Source of the DNA: Gryganskiella cystojenkinii
Lineage: Eukaryota; Mortierellomycota; Mortierellomycetes; Mortierellales; Mortierellaceae
DNA length: 19,098 nt
Reading direction: 5' to 3'
Assembly (NCBI GenBank): GCA_015852425.1
Contig: JAAAIG010000755.1
Coordinates: 1 to 19,098 of the forward strand
The first letter of the stretch is position 1. Each line of letters opens with the position of its first letter. Made by a program: the position numbers and the translations under genes. A model generated the notes under the pieces. It was not told where the DNA came from. It made no database searches and saw nothing but the letters and a program-made list of their open reading frames with translations. Shown here in pieces: positions 18,580 to 19,098 of the stretch.

Positions 18580-19098
18580 TCCACCCATAGCTTATAATAC
18601 CTTTCTGTAGTATCAACAGGCGATGATAGTTTATGATGGCCTTGGACTGGTGCCACGCGAGAGCTTATACCACGCATACAATACTTAGACGTAGAAAGAC
18701 CACTATACACCTACTAGATATAGATTATAGATTAATTATCGACGACGCAACCTATTCTCCAGCGGGAAGAGAGAAAGAGCCGACATCAAAGGATGAAAAA
18801 GCAACAATGCTACGAACGTTTGGCTGTTACAGGCTAGTTTTGTACGGTTAAAAAAATAAAGACTTGAAAATTGATATACTGTGCGCATGCTGTGTACATG
18901 AAACGTCCTATTATTGTCACGGCTTAGAACCAACCACGCCTAGGCTTCCCTTTCTAGTTTCTGGGTCCCACCAACGGAAATTATTGGATCGTCGTCTCCG
19001 CCCATCCTCCGTGCCAATCCCGATTCCTTTTATCCTTGTATTGTCCGAGTATCTCTTATATCTCTTTGCTTTCGTTCTATCTGCTCTATCGTTATCAG
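18580..19098. other. Downstream region of the lectin gene, no gene seen
   Basis: The first 300 bases are A/T-rich with no clear domain on either strand; AATAAA occurs at about 18854. The final stretch (about 18945-19098) becomes C/T-rich (CCTTTTATCCTTGTATTG, ATCTCTTTGCTTTCG), which could be the promoter of a plus-strand gene beyond the right edge. No RNA gene or mobile element is recognised. Confidence 0.4.

Noticed and set aside
1..19098. tRNA, rRNA, transposase, terminal repeats or a secondary-metabolite cluster
   Set aside because: No such pattern was found by eye on either strand; the single monooxygenase and esterase have no core biosynthetic enzyme beside them.

Overview
The window looks like nuclear DNA of a filamentous fungus. 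Genes are split by short introns (about 90-165 nt) with GTAAGT-like donors, coding starts follow C/T-rich or CAAC-rich leaders, and the products (NudE dynein regulator, secreted type B esterase, FAD monooxygenase, bulb-type lectin, four-helix membrane proteins with Gln/Pro tails) fit an early-diverging fungus. Mucoromycota, perhaps a Mortierella relative, is my inference from gene style; no rRNA or tRNA is present to prove it.

Layout. 1-564 (-): frameshifted remnant of a glycosyltransferase-like gene running off the left edge. 961-1987 (+): three-exon glutathione S-transferase. 2313-3032 (+): membrane protein with a very acidic tail. 3597-6324 (-): five-exon NudE-type coiled-coil protein with a long first intron and two or three possible first exons. 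7386-8381 (-): decayed copy of the four-helix membrane protein encoded intact at 8655-9722 (-). 10383-13135 (+): five-exon secreted carboxylesterase with a lectin-like N-terminal region. 13382-14611 (+): 5'-truncated, decayed copy of the FAD monooxygenase encoded intact at 14893-16838 (+), whose fourth intron appears to be GC-AG. 16998-18579 (+): bulb-type lectin gene with at least three breaks. 18580-19098: no gene seen.

The genes do not form a pathway or a recognisable cluster. The clearest pattern is gene turnover: two intact genes each sit head-to-tail beside a decayed paralogue, and two further genes (left-edge remnant and lectin) are broken. I find no CRISPR array, transposase, integrase or convincing new defence or biosynthetic system. 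The items most worth checking are the alternative first exons of the NudE gene, the GC-AG intron, the lectin's in-frame stop, and the lectin-like domain fused to the esterase. All splice sites are read by eye and by homology between copies; none is confirmed by transcripts.
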